NCBI GenBank assembly: GCA_964402055.1
Contig: CAYOAV010000084.1
Span: 1-6,732 of the forward strand
From: UMGS363 sp964402055
Lineage (GTDB): Bacteria; Bacillota; Clostridia; Oscillospirales; Ruminococcaceae
Reading direction: 5' to 3'
DNA length: 6,732 nucleotides
Positions 5,126 through 6,732 of the stretch are shown here, in pieces; positions within the stretch are counted from its first letter, which is position 1; every line of letters starts with the position of its first letter. A model generated the notes under the pieces. It was not told the DNA's origin. It did no database searches and worked only from the letters and a program-made list of their open reading frames with translations. The position numbers and the translations under genes are program-made.

Positions 5126-5899
5126 TTACTTTGATTCTAAATAATCATCTCTAGTCCATTGCACTTCTATTGGATAAGCGTTTATCAATTCGCACTCTTC
5201 TATTTTATTTTTAGTGCGATTAAATATCTCATCCATTTCTGCAATTGTTTCATCTGAACAATCTGTATTTTGGTATGTTAAAACATTAACTTCACAAGGA
5301 AGAATATTCTTATCTATTTGATAATACGCTATTATTTCTATTCCAACTGCGGATGTGATATCTTTTATTGAATATATTTTTTCTGTACAATAGAAAATCG
5401 TTTCATCATATTTATATATTTTTATTTTAGGCTGTATTTCATTTATCCAATGTCCCCAATAATACATTTCGCCAGTTTTAACCAATTTATTATTTACAAA
5501 ATAATAAATTGTATACATCACCCCTATAGGAGTATCAACCGAAAAAACGACCTCGTCTATTCCATCTAGATTTAAATCAATAAACATACCACCCATTATA
5601 TCCGGATTTTGCTTAATTGCTACTTTTATAGCTTCATGAAATGAATCTAATGAATTTTCCGAAATTGTTGTTTCTACATATGGCATGACAGAATTTAAAA
5701 CATTATCGTTTTTTTCTATAACAGTAGTTATAGCATCTGTCGTATCTATAGATACAACAGATGTCACAATATCACCATTACCTTCCATATTCATATCTAC
5801 TGATGTTGAAGTGATATCACTATTATTAAAATCATTTGAACAGCCAGCTACCCAAAATGATATAATAAATACTATAAATAACGCAGTAAACTTTTTCAT
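5126..5899 (-). CDS. Putative lipoprotein of unknown function (257 aa)
   Basis: The N-terminus MKKFTALFIVFIISFWVAGC is a clean lipoprotein signal with lipobox VAGC and lipidated Cys20. Residues about 21-75 are a Ser/Thr/Asp-rich linker. Residues about 78-255 form a globular domain containing FIDLNLDGIDEVVFSV (residues 107-121), a DxNxDGxxE calcium-loop-like strand-turn seen in many lipoproteins of gut Clostridia. Further on come Tyr-rich strands and two cysteines in a CEVNVLTYQNTDC stretch that could form a disulfide. The ATG overlaps the stop of the upstream M23-type gene (TAATG), and no strong ribosome site is seen, so the two are likely translated together and may act together at the cell surface. 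A 30-bp near-perfect palindrome lies inside the linker coding region (5734-5763). No enzymatic motif is recognised. Confidence 0.85.
   Translation of the reverse strand: MKKFTALFIVFIISFWVAGCSNDFNNSDITSTSVDMNMEGNGDIVTSVVSIDTTDAITTVIEKNDNVLNSVMPYVETTISENSLDSFHEAIKVAIKQNPDIMGGMFIDLNLDGIDEVVFSVDTPIGVMYTIYYFVNNKLVKTGEMYYWGHWINEIQPKIKIYKYDETIFYCTEKIYSIKDITSAVGIEIIAYYQIDKNILPCEVNVLTYQNTDCSDETIAEMDEIFNRTKNKIEECELINAYPIEVQWTRDDYLESK
5734..5763. repeat. 30-bp near-perfect palindrome inside the lipoprotein linker
   Basis: CATCTGTCGTATCTA (5734-5748) is followed without spacer by TAGATACAACAGATG (5749-5763), complementary in 14 of 15 positions. It lies in the sequence encoding the SVVSIDTTDA linker, where amino-acid constraint should be low. 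Confidence 0.7.
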
Positions 5900-6732
5900 T
5901 ATAGTTGCTTTAACCTTTCATCAATTTCATTCGCACTAACCATGCATTGAGTACAATTAGAATCATTGCATGAATGACACAATTCTTCAGGGAAATTCAT
6001 AATTGCAGCATACTGTTTTATGTCTATTTTGTCTGTCGAGAATTCTTCTCTATCCGACCACTTTATTGTTTTATTAAACAGCAATGGATTTATCGTTGTT
6101 CCAAACGATGTAAAACGTGTACCGACATAATCATCAATATCGCCCTCATTACCTCTCGCTATATCACAAACAATAAAATCCAAATGATCTCCAAATGAAT
6201 AACCAGTATTACCGACTTTACCTATCTGTGTATTGGCTGATATTATTTCATCACCAGTTTTAACATCAACCTGATTTAAATGGTTGTATTTAGTTAATAT
6301 AATTCGACCATTAATAACCGATAATATTTCTACAGTATTTCCCCAAGTACTAGCATTCCCTGCATAAGTTACTATTCCAGGAACTGAAGCATATACGGGT
6401 GTATTATTAGGTGCAACAATGTCTATAGCACAGTGTGCCTTTCCATTTCTTTCTTCACATTCATATTCAGTAAAAGAACTTGATACATTTGTAGCTTTAC
6501 TGCCATCTGAAAATTTTACCGGCCATTCAAATATGATATCCTTACATAAAGGATTATTATCATAGACAAAATTTCTCACATCGTCCTGTCCAGTATATTT
6601 AGTAATTAATGCATTTGCTATGCAATCTAACAACCCATCCCCATCACTATCAGCTTTGGTAGGATCAGAATTAATTGGAAGAATACGCCAATCGTCTTTA
6701 TCTATAACGCCTGCAGCAGTAGCATATCTCAT
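5899..6732 (-). CDS. Surface protein with Ca-binding loop, M23/LytM-like domain and Cys-rich tail (5' end outside window)
   Basis: The frame is open to the window edge; the Met at the edge is probably internal, since no signal peptide or ribosome site is seen. In visible numbering, DPTKADSDGDGLLD (residues 23-36) is a thrombospondin type 3-like calcium loop. Residues about 72-218 match peptidase M23 (LytM-like glycyl or D-Ala peptidoglycan endopeptidase): HCAID (His100, Asp104), YVYASVPGIV-like core strands, YNHL (His151) and GDHLDF (His183). The usual HxH zinc motif is HLD here, so Asp185 stands where a zinc-binding His is expected. Activity is therefore uncertain; some degenerate LytM domains (EnvC, NlpD) are activators rather than enzymes. 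The tail has CxxC-x4-CxxC (Cys252, 255, 260, 263). Its stop overlaps the next ATG, coupling it to the lipoprotein gene. Confidence 0.85.
   Translation of the reverse strand: MRYATAAGVIDKDDWRILPINSDPTKADSDGDGLLDCIANALITKYTGQDDVRNFVYDNNPLCKDIIFEWPVKFSDGSKATNVSSSFTEYECEERNGKAHCAIDIVAPNNTPVYASVPGIVTYAGNASTWGNTVEILSVINGRIILTKYNHLNQVDVKTGDEIISANTQIGKVGNTGYSFGDHLDFIVCDIARGNEGDIDDYVGTRFTSFGTTINPLLFNKTIKWSDREEFSTDKIDIKQYAAIMNFPEELCHSCNDSNCTQCMVSANEIDERLKQL

Noticed and set aside
5685..5939. Plus-strand frame of 84 codons
   Set aside because: Antisense to the lipoprotein linker and signal peptide; no start signals.
5974..6198. Plus-strand frame of 74 codons
   Set aside because: Antisense to the M23-like domain, whose motifs confirm the minus frame.

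Overview
This is an AT-rich window in which every supportable gene lies on the minus strand, so it reads from high to low coordinates. The gene content is secreted and surface proteins plus an Agr-type peptide quorum-sensing locus. The style is Gram-positive: strong GGAGG ribosome sites, Cys-lipoboxes, Ser/Thr-rich linkers after the lipid anchor, and AgrB. It fits a low-GC gut Clostridia member, plausibly Ruminococcus or a relative in Oscillospiraceae. The taxonomy is an inference from style, not from a marker gene.

Layout in transcription order: (1) 6732-5899, the C-terminal part of a surface protein with a calcium-binding aspartate loop, an M23/LytM-like domain and a Cys-rich tail, overlapping by one base the start of (2) a lipoprotein at 5899-5126, followed by a strong hairpin. 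(3) A 43-codon gene at 4990-4859, too short for usual gene callers, with a good ribosome site and a DxNxDGxxD loop, followed by another hairpin. (4) A 171-bp MITE-like element at 4602-4772 with 18-bp terminal inverted repeats and possible TAAA target duplications, only 33 bp upstream of (5) a lipoprotein at 4568-3477 with a classical terminator. (6) 3476-2969, an intergenic stretch of over 500 bp with one doubtful plus-strand ORF of locally higher GC. (7) A promoter, a small membrane-anchored protein (2855-2382) and a secreted Amidase_6-type cell-wall hydrolase (2368-1016), then a terminator. (8) A promoter, a 23-codon leader ORF (732-661), agrB (661-92) and the first 12 codons of a probable agrD (37-1), which runs off the window.

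The most interesting signal is regulatory. The promoter of the leader-agrB-agrD operon and the promoter of the membrane protein-amidase operon share the same architecture: two direct repeats of about 10 bp (TTCACTGCAT-like) with starts exactly 22 bp apart, the second 14 bp before a poor -35 hexamer, then a 17-bp spacer and a good -10. This is the layout expected for a LytTR-type (AgrA-like) activator bound on one DNA face. It suggests an autoinducing Agr circuit whose nearest output is a secreted cell-wall amidase and its membrane partner. The second unusual feature is the 23-codon ORF translationally coupled to agrB (TAATG overlap), which is not part of the standard agrBDCA layout.
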